DNA from: Salminus brasiliensis
Lineage: Eukaryota; Chordata; Actinopteri; Characiformes; Bryconidae
DNA length: 64,000 bases
NCBI RefSeq assembly: GCF_030463535.1
Contig: NC_132896.1
Span: 20,813,709 to 20,877,708, forward strand
Direction of reading: 5' to 3'
This document shows, piece by piece, positions 44,001 through 56,199 of the stretch (within the stretch, counting starts at the first letter, position 1; the number at the start of each line of letters is the position of its first letter). The position numbers were made by a program, and so were the translations under genes. The notes under the pieces are model-generated. The model had not been told where the DNA came from, searched no databases, and was given only the letters and a program-made list of their open reading frames with translations.

Positions 44001-47000
44001 ATTTAACAAATCTTATTGGCAGAATTGGAGAGTTCAATTAGATCCATTTGTTTTCTGTCACAGACCACACTTTTAAGCACTGTGAACATATTTCTTTTGT
44101 GAAGACTTTGTGAAGGCCATTCTAAAAGTTTAATATTAGCCTGCATAATCCGTCCTACAACCACCTTTGATATGTGTTTGGGGTTACTGTCTTGTTGGAA
44201 CACCCTACAACTATATCAAAGTTACTACCAAGCTGATGGTTTGTGGTTGTGCTGAAGAAGTCTAAAGTAGTCATTTCTTATCACTTTATTTACTTTTTGC
44301 AAGATACAAGCAGCAAACCCCATGCCCCAGAGCATGGTGGTGGTCGCCACCACCAGGCTTAAAACTTTCCACCAGAAGACTTTTTTCTTTGTCCATGTGG
44401 TCAGCTGCAAACTTCAGTCAAGCCTTGAAGTTGTCGATTTTGGAACAGGGGCTTGGTAATTCTGTAGACTGTGACACTGGTGATCCAGCAGTTTTGAGTT
44501 CACATGGCAAGCATGTGCTTAATAGTCCATGGGTTGTTCCGGGCCATCCAAGTTCCTTTCAGCTGAGTGTCTCTTCTTTTCATTGACAAATCTGACAACC
44601 TTGACAAAGTGGCTACACCTCCCACCTAGTCACTGAATGCAATCAAATCCTCATAGCACTGTCTTCCCAGGACAGTAGATACACTTACTCCAACAAAAGC
44701 TGAAGTAACTGTTTTTAAAATTCTTGAATTGGAAAGAAACAATGAATAAGCATGTGTCCCCGTACTTTTGACCATATTTTTTACTTTTTGATCCTGTATG
44801 AATAATTTTGATCCTGCATTTGATAATTCAATTCAAAATTAAAACATTTTTTTCTACTAAAATAAACAACAAAAGCCCCATGTTGCATTACATTTCATGG
44901 TCATGATGACAACTGCAAAAGTGTGCTTTCAAAATGGTTGCTCTAGGTCTCTCGTAAATGCCACTGACTCACCGTGTCCCATCCTGGGCACTGCAGTTGA
45001 CATCTGCCCCATGCTTCAGTAGTACCTGCACAATGTGCGTCCAGCCACGAGCACATGCTTCATGCAGTGCTGTGTAGCCTGCATTGTCCCGGCGGTTTAC
45101 TTCTCGCACATCCTTCTCCAGGCAATACAGCACCACTTCCTTTGGAACGAGAGCATGTAGGAACATTTAAAATCTTGTTCAAAATATCCCACAAATACAT
45201 TACAAGGAATTTGTTTACCAGACATCTTCAATTTCTTGCCTCTCCTCCACTACCACTAACAAGTAAAATAATCAGTACTTTTAGGATATGTAAAAAATAT
45301 ATAACACATATATAAATAAAATACAAATTAAACATAATATAATGTTGATAAAGTTCTATACCTGGTATCCAAGTCTAGCAGCTCTTTGCAACAGTGTCTC
45401 TCCAGCGTTTTTGTTCACAATCAATCTGCGGACCTCTGGAGGTACAGGACGGCATGGGGTAGATTCAGAAGTCCCACTTTTTCCAGGCGCTTTCTTCTTG
45501 AGCACAGGGGATGAAGGGCCCTTGGGTACAGCAAAAGAAGAAGAAGGCTTCTTGGTGGTGGGACTGTCTTCATCTGCAGAGAGTGATGAAGAACGCTTCC
45601 CAAGAAGGCTTCGTTTGGTCTTAAGCTGGAACAAAGTTAATAAAGGAGATATTCATGAGAAGGACATGACATTGAAAGGACAGCAGCTGCTTCGTGCACA
45701 GCACGGAAAAGCCCAGCTACCGCATGTGAAAGGGGAACTAATGGCTTTGCAGGAACTTTATCTGCCAGAAGGGGGCACTATAATACCAACTATTGGCTAA
45801 ACCTTCTCTGAGAGCCATCACCGGCCATTAATCACACTTTTTGGAGTTCGTTCATCACAATAAAAGTTAACATTTATTAAACCAACCTTTTTCTGCTCCT
45901 CTGTATCACACAAATGCTTGCTCTTAAATTTCCTCTTTCCAGGAGGTTTGTCATTGAATTCTGGGGTGGTGGGGCTCTCTTGCCGTCGTGTGGACCCTGA
46001 ACGCGTGTAAAGGGACCTCTTGGGGCTAAGATCAGGACTGGGTGAGCTGCATGTCAAAGAGGCATTCAGACGGGGGCAAAGATCCAACTTCTCATCTGCA
46101 TCAATGTCAACAAAAAAAAACCAATACTTTAATTTACCAACAGGTTGGACAGCATGGTAAAGAATGTTCAAAAACCAGGTAAGAACCTTCCTAACTAAGA
46201 ATTACAATTAACATCCGCCCTCCCGTCATTCACCTGTGGTTTCATCATCTCCACCAAGCCCCTGTTCTTTCTCGCCCTCTGCCACCTTGTCCTTCTCTGT
46301 AATGTACTCCCCATTCTGGTACTTGCGATTCCTGCAGCGCTTCCTCTTTTTCACTGATGCTGTGTCTCCTCCGTCTGCTCCATGAGCAGGCCGGGCCTTG
46401 TATGCATCACTCTCCTCGCGCCGGGGATTGAGCCGAGGCCTTCCCCTTGGCCGACGCAGCGGGGCAACCGGTGTGTGACTCAACTGAGTTGGGGAAGCAG
46501 GGGAATCAGGAGGAGGAGGAGTAGGTGGAGAAGCGAAGCTCCAGTCTTTTAGCAAAGCTTCGTCGGTGCGGCGACGACCACGTCTTAGCCGTGGAGAAGC
46601 CTCCTCTTGGGATTCAGAATCTTTGCTGGGTCGGCCAGGGCTGCTGAGGGAGCTGGGGTCATCCTCACCCTGAACACTGGTGACTGGGCTGCTCTCGCAA
46701 CCTGGGGGAAAGAACAGAGACAAACATAGTCAAGCTTCCCACAGCATATAGTAGCATGCAAATGCTAACTCATGCAAACTCTTGGTCAAAATTTTTGTTA
46801 CTGTAAATAGCTTAGCAAGCTTAGCAAGATACCTTGATTTACAAATGGGCAAAAAAGGTTATATAGCACAAAGGACATATTTCTTAGATCATTATCCTTT
46901 TGTAAAATCCATACTCTTTTCATGGTTAGCTTTTGCTTTCGGAATTTGCAGGTATTTAACTGAATTAATTCATCCCTCTACCTGCAAAATGCTCCCTGGG

Positions 47001-50000
47001 CCACCAGCTGTAACACAAGCCCAAAGCATGATCAAGGCACCCTATGCTTATCAGTTGGAGAGGTGTTCTTTTAATAAAATTCTGCACTTTTTTCTCCAAA
47101 ACATACTTTTTGCTCATGATGACCAAACCGTTCTCTTAACATCTGAAGTCCACAAAAAAACATCTGCATTGTTTGTATGTTTTGATCTGCCTTTCTAGCA
47201 CTTCTTTGCTATGAAAGTTTTCTTTTTTATTTAAACTTAAAACTCCACCACTTCTATTAACTGATATTTCTTTTGTGAAAAGTGAATGGCTACCTGAAAA
47301 CACTTTGCTGTCTTCTAATAGCCTTCTCCTGCTTTGTGGTCTCAATTATGTTAATAGACAGGCAGTTTCTTAGAAGAGCCCATGGCTGCTGATTGTTGGG
47401 ACAAGATTTAATGTTTGATGATTGTTGGGACAAGATTTAAGTCAAATTATTTATAAAGCTTTAAAATTTGCATTACCAGCCTTTCTAAACAATGACTATA
47501 AACAGGCCACAGCTCTAACAAGCTTATTAAGGTCAGATAACTGAAATGTCTCTGGGAATGTCTAATGGTAGTAACTCACAAGACACAAATGAATCAAAGG
47601 GAATAATAAGTAATATTATGAGCTGAATTAGCAAATACAAACATTACCAGATTTGTTTGGGATGGGGCGCTCCGGTTTAACAGAACTGCTCTTCCCTTTG
47701 CGAATCTTTCCCACCACTTCAGGAGATGGACATGTGCTCTCCTTCCGTGGACTCTTTTCCACTGGAGGTGATGCATCTTTCTTCTGTTACAAAAAAGAAA
47801 AAAAGACCATCACCATATCTTATTTAAATTTATTTAACAAAACTTTTATTAATATTAGTAAAATATCTGTTAACATATAGTTAAGCAACCTAAAAGGAAT
47901 TCATGCATATCTAAAATAAATAAGAGAATATCAAAGAAATATTAAATATAGCATGAAGGTAATAAATACAACCCACTTTTTTAGAGGTAGATTCTAGTGT
48001 TACTGTGGCACTCTCCTTCTCCTGCTGTTTTTTCATTAGTGTTGCAGTCTTCTTCTGCATCTTCTCATTAGTGGGAGACATTTTCTCCTTAGCAAGCTTT
48101 CTTGCTTTCTTCTGTTTGGTGGCTGGTACTTTTCCTTTGGAAGGGCTATCCTCTTTGGCACCGTTTGTTTTACTCTCTTCTTCTACCCCTGTTGCAGTCT
48201 GAGAGTGAAGAACAGATAGAGCAATCCCCTCCAGTTTAGAATGAGCAGTAGACTCCATCTGTGAAGTGGGCTCTTTTCTTATTATGTCCTGCTCATGGTC
48301 TTGGGCCAGTTTACTCTCCTTCCTGCCAGCTTTAATACTGGATGCACACTTTTTCTTGGGGGTGCTGAGCTTTGACCTTTGGCCATCATCACCTGTCACA
48401 TTTTCTAACTGCTTTGCCTGTTTGTCACGTTTCTTTTCTTTGGAAACCGTAACAGTTGTGGCCTTCTGTCTGTTGATTGGTGGGGTGACATCTGTGGGTG
48501 GGGGGGGTCGGTCTGATCTGGACTCTTGCGATTCTGAGATTATGGGCGGTGTGAAGCTCTTCGTAACATTCTGCAGCAGTGGAGGGTTCTGACATCTGTT
48601 GAGCAAGCTAACCACCTCAGGCTTCCTGGACCCTACAACAGTCAGATTACAGTAGTTTTCGCCAGTCAGTGCAGTTGTCTCGAGAGCTTTCTGCTTAACT
48701 ATTGACTCTAGATTGGACAAAGGGGACTTGGTTTTCTCCCATTTTTCCTCCACCACTTTAGTAGGGCTTAATTCAGAGCTATGGAACAGGGGAGTCTCGC
48801 AAGCCATGTTGCCTCTGATTTTAGATGGGGCTTGTGTCTGACTCGGCTGCTTCTGTGCTGGCATCTCCTGGGAGAGGACATTAGGTTGTTGCCACGATGG
48901 TTTAATAACTGGAGGTGTATAAGGAATCCCTGTCTTTCCTCCCAAAGATTTCCGAGGAGATTGCGAGTTTGCTGTACTGAATAGCGGTGTCGATGAAAGC
49001 TCCTGTGTTCCAAGTGAAGAAGTACTTGTAGAGTGTTTGATGCCTTTATTTTGTTGAGTAGCTTTACCTGTGTCTGGTGCCTTCTTACCCCTAGAGACCA
49101 ACTGTTCTCCTTGATCAATAATTGAAATGGTCTCCTGCTTAGCGAAAGTCTGGAGATCATCAACAAAAGCAGCACTTTTTCCATCTTTGCTACGCAGGGT
49201 TGATGCTAGTATGGGGCTAGCCACACCTACATATGTACCTGGGAGACACGGAGAAGAGCCTTTGCCCCATGATGCACTGGGTTCCAGATTGTGGTGATTG
49301 CTGAGTTTTGAAGAGGATCTCTGGGCAGCACCATTTCGTTGTGTGTCTGGTAGAAGAGCGTATGTAGTGGCAGTACCAAAAGTGGCACTCTGAGCTCTTT
49401 TGGAGGCATGAATGTTTTTCTGTTGAGGCTCAGGGGAAAGATGCTCTGTTGCATTTGAGGTGTTTTGAGCATCCTTGGCGCTTTTTTGACGTTTAGATTT
49501 TGAAGACAGATCAAGGGGTACATCCCTTTCCTCTGGAGAACAAGAAGTGTTGTGCTCCTCGGTAGATGATGAAGTCTTGGGTTTCAAATATGCCATGGTC
49601 TTTTCAATCCCTCTGTATGGTGGGCATTTCTCCACAAGGCTAAGCAACCTGCTCTGAGTGCTAATGTTGGCTAGTGCTGAGCTACAGCAGATGGCAGCGG
49701 TGGGAGAGATGGTGTAACGAGTCGGTGGGGCTGAGCTCTGTGAGGACTGTTGCACTGGGGGAACAATAGCTGGGTTAGCAGCAGAGGACGCTGTGGATTT
49801 GTGCTCTCCGACACCTTTGCAGCCCTTAGCATTAGACAAAGAGTCACTTCTTCCTTTAGATGCCGGTGACAATGGCTTCTTCTCAGGAGCAAGACCTTTA
49901 CCCACAGAGAAGTGATAAGGGTATGTTTTGAGCCTCGGAGTCATACTCGAGCCAGAACTCGGTGCTGCACAGTCCTTTTGAAATTGACTAGCTGTAGCTT

Positions 50001-50720
50001 CTCTTAGGGCAGCAATCTGGCCTAATCCTGGAGGCAAGGTGATCTTACATAAAGGAGAGGAAAAGTTAGGGGAGGGCAGGAAAGCAACAGGTTGACCTGT
50101 TTTAAAGAGTGTTGAACACTGGAATCCTGGGGGAAGGCTAATCACAGGCTGGGTGTGGCCAGGGCTTTGAGAAGTTTTTTTATTTGAGGTGATACCGCTG
50201 TGAACAGAGTTCACGGAGTCCTCTGCGGCAACTTTTTTACCACAAGGCCAGTGGTGAGTCGAGTAAATACCAGAACCATCAGCCTTGGCTTTAGGAACCT
50301 CTGTCCTTTCGGGCAACGGCGTGCTCAAAGGATCAGTGCTGAACACAGGAGCATTGTTGTGAGGTTGGGAGGGAGGGACTTCAGGACAATGGTTTGAATT
50401 GCTGGCCTTGCTAGCCTTGCTGGCCTCCGAGCAGACACCAGGCGTTTTGCAGTCTGTGGATGTCCTCAACTTGTTCTGCTGACTGTGAGGCACGTCTCCT
50501 CTGAGTTCAGGAGGCAGTGTCTGCTGTGGATTCCCCACCATGCTCTCGGTGTCCTGGGCAGGGGCACTGCTCTCTCTGCTTACTGTGCCTCCATCCCCCA
50601 CATTCATTGGCGAGGGGTCCACCTGGACAAGCGGGAAAGAATTGTGGAATTCAATAAATAAACAGTCTTACAAGACAAAAAAGGGTGCTCATCTAATAAT
50701 ACATAAAATTTCACCTGCAT
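41086..50720 (-). CDS. bcorl1: BCL6 corepressor-like 1
   Basis: Nuclear corepressor and subunit of a variant PRC1 complex. Coding exons, 5' to 3' on the minus strand: 50720-50715, 50622-47977, 47783-47648, 46701-46234, 46095-45887, 45625-45362, 45139-44973, 43562-43417, 42833-42756, 42511-42337, 41401-41086. They total 4611 bases, 1536 codons plus stop. The long disordered exon holds the CtBP motif [11 protein letters not shown] (about residue 371), [10 protein letters not shown] and [12 protein letters not shown]. An AT-hook, PRGRPR, sits near 1014, then [11 protein letters not shown]. Ankyrin repeats (about 1225-1350) contain [33 protein letters not shown] and [19 protein letters not shown] domain, which binds PCGF1, fills the C-terminus ([10 protein letters not shown], then DVLKRLK). 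[12 protein letters not shown] and DVLKRLK favour BCORL1 over BCOR. The first coding exon gives only Met-Gln. Confidence 0.95.
41580..42310 (-). mobile_element. Tc1-like inverted-repeat element relic in a bcorl1 intron
   Basis: Begins CCGATCAGTCATAACATTA, an end I recognise from a widespread fish DNA transposon. It continues with GGCATGGACTCCACAACACC and CCCATTTTTCCTGCTTTTAAC. The interior is decayed. A related copy in the opposite orientation is at 52590-53075. Confidence 0.65.
43018..43036. repeat. Poly(T) run
   Basis: About 19 T in a bcorl1 intron. Confidence 0.9.
43880..44840 (-). mobile_element. Tc1-like transposon relic in a bcorl1 intron
   Basis: The minus strand encodes [15 protein letters not shown] (near 44190), the Tc1 catalytic-region pattern. 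Upstream is [14 protein letters not shown], like the preceding GSVMLWGCFA segment of the family. Frames are broken, and edges are approximate. Confidence 0.65.
46782..47560 (-). mobile_element. Transposon relic, probably Tc1-like, in a bcorl1 intron
   Basis: Plus-strand wordings such as CCCAAAGCATGATCAAGGCA and CTTTTTTCTCCAAAACATAC, and GCCCATGGCTGCTGATTGTT near 47380, are typical of a fish Tc1-like family read on its antisense strand. The 138-codon plus-strand frame here is a chance antisense frame. A 22-base unit, starting GATTGTTGGGACAAGATTTA, is duplicated at about 47392 and 47418. Confidence 0.6.
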
Positions 50721-50800
50721 AGGCGTTTGTTTCAACACAGCATTCTTCAGGGTGTGTTGACAGGTGAGTGTTTACAAGATTTTCTGAATATGGCACGGAG
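50721..50800 (-). other. bcorl1: 5' UTR part of the bcorl1 start exon
   Basis: The exon is bounded by CTTCTGTAG|CTCCG on its 5' side and ATGCAG|GTGAAA on its 3' side. An in-frame TAA lies upstream of the ATG, so 50720 is the first in-frame start in this exon. Confidence 0.6.
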
Positions 50801-52589
50801 CTACAGAAGAAAGGAAAATACCAGGCATAAGAAACATCCTTAATCACAGCAACCCTGGCTTTTTTTTAAATGTACAAGTACAAGACTTATCAATCCATAT
50901 TGGTAATTTTTACATCCCATCTTTGTATTTTAACCTAAACATGCTTTACACTTTATATTGTGAAAAACATAAAATTTTTTCAATGTTATTTTTGACTATT
51001 TTTTTTAAGACATTCAATTCATTTTAATTTATTTACAGATTCACAGGTTCTTTTTATCAGCTGACCTACACAAATGAAGTAAACAAACCACAAATAACTA
51101 CAACAGAAATCTTCCTAAACTTACAAAGAAATATATGTTTTCAGATTTTTTAACTAAGCAGTAGTGCTTGTATTTTTTAGAATAAAATGTAAACGTAAAG
51201 CAAACTGCCAACCCTAGAGTACATATTTAATAGCATATAAAGAAATGTAATGGATAACATGGCTTTAGTTAGGACATTCATACACATTAAATTATTCACT
51301 ATAAATACTTTTAAATTAACTCAGGAATACACAAATCATTAACGTTTATAATGAGAACAACTCCTAAGTACTTAAGAATATTGCATAATATGTTCTTTCC
51401 AAGCATACAAGCAGAACACTGCAGCTAGGAGGCCAGCAGTTGCAAAAATCGTACTCCTTGTATTTGCTCATTCTCTTGTGTGTGGTGTACAGAGTCAGGC
51501 TAAGAGACTAGCCGGAAACTTCCTGTAAGAGAGGTTCCTTTCAGAAGATGTCACAATTTCCTTTAACTTTAGACTTAAGCAGGAATGAAGATTTCTGTCT
51601 CAACATAAATTAACATCCTGTTTATAAAGAATCCAACAAAATAATACTTTTCTCTCCATTGGGAAAATAATCATTTTTAACCCCATGGTCAAGTCAGTAA
51701 CCCTGCATAACCACGTATCATTAAAAGGCTGTTCATTTTAACACATATTCCATCTGAACTGTGACTTCTGCTCTGTACTCATATATGTCTGGAAACATTG
51801 AATACTCTTAAATAATGCATTTCAAAGTGATGTGCTATCATTAAGTTGTATTCTGTGGAGCGCCATGTGCCAGTTTTGACCAGAACTCAGATGAAAGGCA
51901 AGTGGCTACATCCTGGGCTAGAAGGGCTGCTCAGTGAGGGTTACACCAGAGAAAGGACTACGGTAACACTCGGCCATAACAACAACATACCTCACAGCAG
52001 ACAATAGTTTAACTGACTAGCCAGTGTCTCTTAGTTGAGAAGTCCTCAAGTGGCATGAAAAAAAACTTTTGCCTTGCTCTAAAATTTTAATTTTAGGAAT
52101 GGGGACTAAAGCGGTTGAATCTGCCAGAAATTACAGAAAAACTCATGTATAGTAAGCAGAAATCTGTCAAAGAGGCACAGAGTCAGCACTCCAACATGCC
52201 CATAACCCAACCTGCATTTGCATGACGGCGTCTTTTGCTGGTCTCCTTAAAGAAAACACGATAAACAGTGACCTAGCTTTGAACACCACTGGTCGGGCCA
52301 TGCAGCAGTGATGGTGGGTGCTGTACAGTGCTTCTTCTTGGTACATTGTAGTATACCTCTTTATGTTCCTTTTACCTCTCTATTCTTCCATCAGATTTCA
52401 CTTGTTTGATTGCCGCACCCACAATATAATAATGCCGTCTTTGTAATACTCATATAGTTTTTTTGTGTAAACAAAAAAAGATATGGCAATTCCTAAGCTT
52501 GCTTATTAAAAAAAAAAACAATACACAACCCATTTTGATAGAAAAATGATAATTATATCTAGCGGTCAAATTATCAACAAACTGGAGGG
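50801..52589 (-). other. bcorl1 5' intron, AT-rich
   Basis: AT-rich sequence with no recognised gene or repeat family. I looked here for an exon coding the N-terminal segment of mammalian BCORL1 and found none. Confidence 0.5.
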
Positions 52590-53075
52590 GGGGGGCATAA
52601 CATTAGCACAATCAGACAGAACATTAGCACAAATGACCGGTGAAGTGTTGAACATTGATTGCCATCATCTACAGTGGCATCTGTCAAGGGGTGGATGTAA
52701 TAGGCAACAGTCAATTCCTTAAGGTGAAAAAGGAGGAAAAATGGGCAAGGATAAGAATCAGAGCCACTTCGACAAAAGCCAAATTTTGATAGCTAGACAA
52801 CTGGGTCAGAACATCTCCAAAACATCAGGCAGGTCCTGTGGAATCTTTCTGGTATGAACGAGCGACAGGGTCATGGACTTCTAAGGCTCATTGAGGTGAT
52901 CCATGGAGGCCCCACCTTACAAAATCTTAAAGGATTTAAAGGATCTGCGGCTAACGTTTTGGTGCCAGATACCACAGGATGCTTTTATGGGTCTTGTGGA
53001 GTCCATGCCTCAAATGTTCAATCGGTTTCAGTATTAGGGAGGTGGTGCTAATGTTATGACAGACCGGTGTTCATT
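52590..53075 (+). mobile_element. Tc1-like element relic, N-terminal transposase region
   Basis: The plus strand encodes a decayed helix-turn-helix start with HFDKSQILIARQLGQNISKT (about 52770-52830). It has ends like CATAACATTAGCAC and GCTAATGTTATGACAGACCGG. It resembles the element at 41580-42310 in opposite orientation. Confidence 0.65.
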
Positions 53076-53429
53076 GCAATGCACATACCGCCATTAATCC
53101 AAAAGGGGATGTGATAGGAAGATGGCAGTTTTACACAGGAAGATGGATTGTTTCGGTCACCATTCTTCACAGAAGGGAGTAGCATCCTATCGCACCACCT
53201 AATGCCACCTAATTCTGATAAAGTCCTGATAAAGGTTTGAGCGCATAAACAACTAAAAAAGAGCTTTGCCATCACAGGTTTCTTTGTTTTTATAAGGGGA
53301 AAAAATTGTCAATCAATCCTTGATTAGAAAAAGCATGCAACATGTCGACTGGTGAGATTTTCCGAAGCTGAACCTGACTGGAAAGAGTTTCTGTTTATAA
53401 TTGAGGATTCTTTTAATAACAGAGTATTC

Positions 53430-53595
53430 CTCTAAGGCAATCTACTAATTCTACAGGACCCACTACCCTGCACATTTTAGTAGTTTCCTGCTCCAACACT
53501 ACCTTCAACTCAGAAAAGCCTTGGATAAACTGGATACACACTAAAATGTGCAGGGCCGGGGTTGCAAACCAGTGCTCTAAGGTACCCATCCGAAA
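53430..53595. mobile_element. Short palindromic teleost repeat
   Basis: CCCTGCACATTTTAGTAGTTT on the left is answered by CTAAAATGTGCAGGGCCGGGG on the right, and GCTCCAACAC lies between. The arms are inverted copies, as in a non-autonomous hairpin element common in fish. Confidence 0.65.
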
Positions 53596-53779
53596 AAGGC
53601 AGTAAAGTCGTCCAGCGGGTGACAAGGAAAAGTAAAGTCACAGAGGTTGTCTTCAAAACAAAATGTACTAAACTGTTCATTTAAAGCCAAGAGGATGACA
53701 ACAGCCTTATGACAGAATCCTCAGATCTGAAGTGACCACAACTAATTCTGATGAAAGCTGAATCCTGACTACGGACACC

Positions 53780-56180
53780 TGAGTCCGTTTTATTTCGCCG
53801 TGTTCACCGAACCACTCAAACGAGCAGCAGACAGCCCGGGCGGCCGGTCAGCGGAGCCGTTCATTTCCACACCGCTCTCTTCAGGTCAGACGGAACGGAG
53901 CCATGTCTGGACGTCAGTGGCAGCGGTGCTTACAAATGTAAAGTTCAAGCTCTGCCGTCTCTATGAGCTGGTTTGGGTGTCGTTTTCAGCGCTACGGTAA
54001 CGCCGTCTCGCCCCCACCCCACACCCCACACCCCGCCCCCACCAACCACCACGACCCTCGGTGACACACTTCACGTGAAAGACCCCAAACAGAAGCACAG
54101 AAGCACAAGCTCGAGTGATGCACTAGGGATACGGTGCCCAGGTCTCGCAGGGTGACTATAGTGGGCTGGTACGGACTTGCACGGCGCCGAAAAAGCGAAG
54201 GAAGGGCACGGCAACAACAGCCCGTCCCCGCCTTTCCAGCAGTCTGGAGCCCCTCGCTCCGGGTCCGCGGGCTGCGCAGCCCCGAGGCTCTCACAGGCAC
54301 AAAGGAGACCATCCGAGTGACCAAAAGCAGCGTGGAGGGGGGGGGGGGCGATGAAGACAGGTGATCACGCCTATTCTAGGGTAAAAAAAAAAAACAGCTT
54401 CTCTGCAAGAAAAATTATCTCCTACTGCTCCAACTCTGACCAGCCCGGTCTGTCGATCGAGCTGGTGAACAATCGCAGGCACACACATACACACACACAA
54501 TACAGGGGAGATGGAGGAGGGGGTCCGTAATGTTCTGTCTGTTAAAAATAGACTAAAACACCACAACAACTCCCAGATATCCACACACGCCTGAAAGGGC
54601 GAGGTGCACAAGCACAATGTAGGTCTCCCGCGCGGGGATTATCCGAGAGAGAATTTGCTGTGAGAGCCGGAGCCACACTGTTGATGCACTCGTGTGGCCA
54701 CAACGCGGCCACAAACTAACGACACGTTCCTTCCCCGTGTAGCCCGCTATCACACAGAGCCCAAAAACCCCCAGATCCTCCCGAACTGTGAAAAGCCTGG
54801 CCGTGCTCGCCACTGACCACGACGAAGTAGCCCGAGCATGACGTCTTTTCCCAATAAGGGCTCGCTGAAATAAAGCGAGGGAGAGACAACAACATTTAGA
54901 GGGTGATATCACCTACATGAGCAAACATCGTACTTCGCGCTGGCTGTCTCTGCACATTCCCCCACGGGCAGCTGAAGAAAGAAAAAACAAAATAACTGAA
55001 CGTTTACGGACGGCGAACACGTTTAGGTATCGCCACACGCCGCGTGTTCCTCGGACTGCACGACGGAGAAAGAGCCATGTTCGCACTTAGCAAGGTGTTC
55101 TAAATTGAAGCAGCAATTTTCAGCTCCTTGCGCAGCGAAGTCTCCTCGAAGCAACTATCCGTGTGTTACCGCCGCCTGCGAACACGTTAAAGACTAGCCG
55201 TCTGACCGCGGACGAGGGGAGAAAATGCTCCGAAACAGTGTTTTCGTCGGGCCGCTCCGGGACCTAAAAGGTTCAGAAACGTGACACAGCCCCCCGAACC
55301 GAGCCTCCGTCTACAGCCCTGAATAATTCCGAAAACACCATTTAAGCCAGCGAGAGAGCGATGGCAGGAGGTACAAACATTCACCAACCCGTCTGACCGA
55401 CATTTGGGGGATGTTGGCGCATCGATAGACAGGCTTTCCTCCCGTCGTCTCGATATCCGTCGGTCGCAGCTCACTAATCTCGACGATTTTTTTTTTCCGG
55501 TTCTGAAAGTCCGGGGGTTCGTCAAGACAACCCCGTAGCGTAGCTGAGCCACTGCTCTGGTGGGAGAGAGAGAGGGGCAGATGGAGACGCACTGACGCTG
55601 GGAGTTGTAGTGTTTCTAAACCCACGCCCTCGCCGTGTCAACCCCGAGCAGGGAGGAGCGGGGACTGCAGGTACCGGCATGCAACGCGGGAGTCCAGCCG
55701 CTCGAGGGGGGAAAAGGGGGGGATCGCAACGGTGCGCTAAACTGAAAAAAAAAAAACCCTTACCCAAGTAACAAAGTGAAAACACAGCGCCTGATAACGA
55801 GCACGTTACGGCCCCTCGTAGTCCGTGTGTGATAAAATGAAAGTAGGTGGTCGACGAGGATTTCTCTTGAGATTACAGTTCGCGTTTGTGAGGTCTATTC
55901 AAGGCGGACAGGCACCAACAAAAAAAAAAAGAGTTGGAGAAGGTGCTGGTCGGCTCTAGCAGAGCGGCGGAATGAACACGCGGGGCTGAGGGCTAGTCCA
56001 GCACGGCCATGAGACTCGGGTCTGCGGGACTGAGCGACAGACCTAGTTTCACCTTCACACCGCCAACAGTGAACCAAATTATCCCGTAACATATCGTCGT
56101 TATCATTTCGTAGACTCGCTTTCAGAAAATGTCTCATTGAACTCACCAACGTGAGCTTCACAAACCGCAACAACAGCCTC
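53780..56180 (-). promoter_or_regulatory. CpG-rich region, presumed bcorl1 promoter and first exon
   Basis: CpG dinucleotides are dense here compared with the flanks. Minus-strand donors that could end a non-coding first exon include GTTG|GTGAGT (exon edge 56147) and TTGG|GTAAGGG (near 55764). The overlapping open frames on both strands look like chance frames in GC-rich DNA. The exact start site cannot be read from sequence. Confidence 0.5.
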
Positions 56181-56199
56181 TGTAACGGTCGTTCCTACG

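Noticed and set aside
45342-45800. 152-codon plus-strand frame overlapping a bcorl1 exon
   Set aside because: It is the antisense shadow of the coding exon 45362-45625, extended by chance into the intron.
46782-47198. 138-codon plus-strand frame in a bcorl1 intron
   Set aside because: It is antisense to a recognisable Tc1-like transposon relic.
47977-50622. BCOR rather than BCORL1
   Set aside because: [34 protein letters not shown] and DVLKRLK match BCORL1. BCOR-specific segments such as its BCL6-binding region are not seen.
54291-55785. Several 100-120-codon minus-strand frames near the bcorl1 promoter
   Set aside because: They overlap each other in different frames, have GC-driven composition and no conserved motif.
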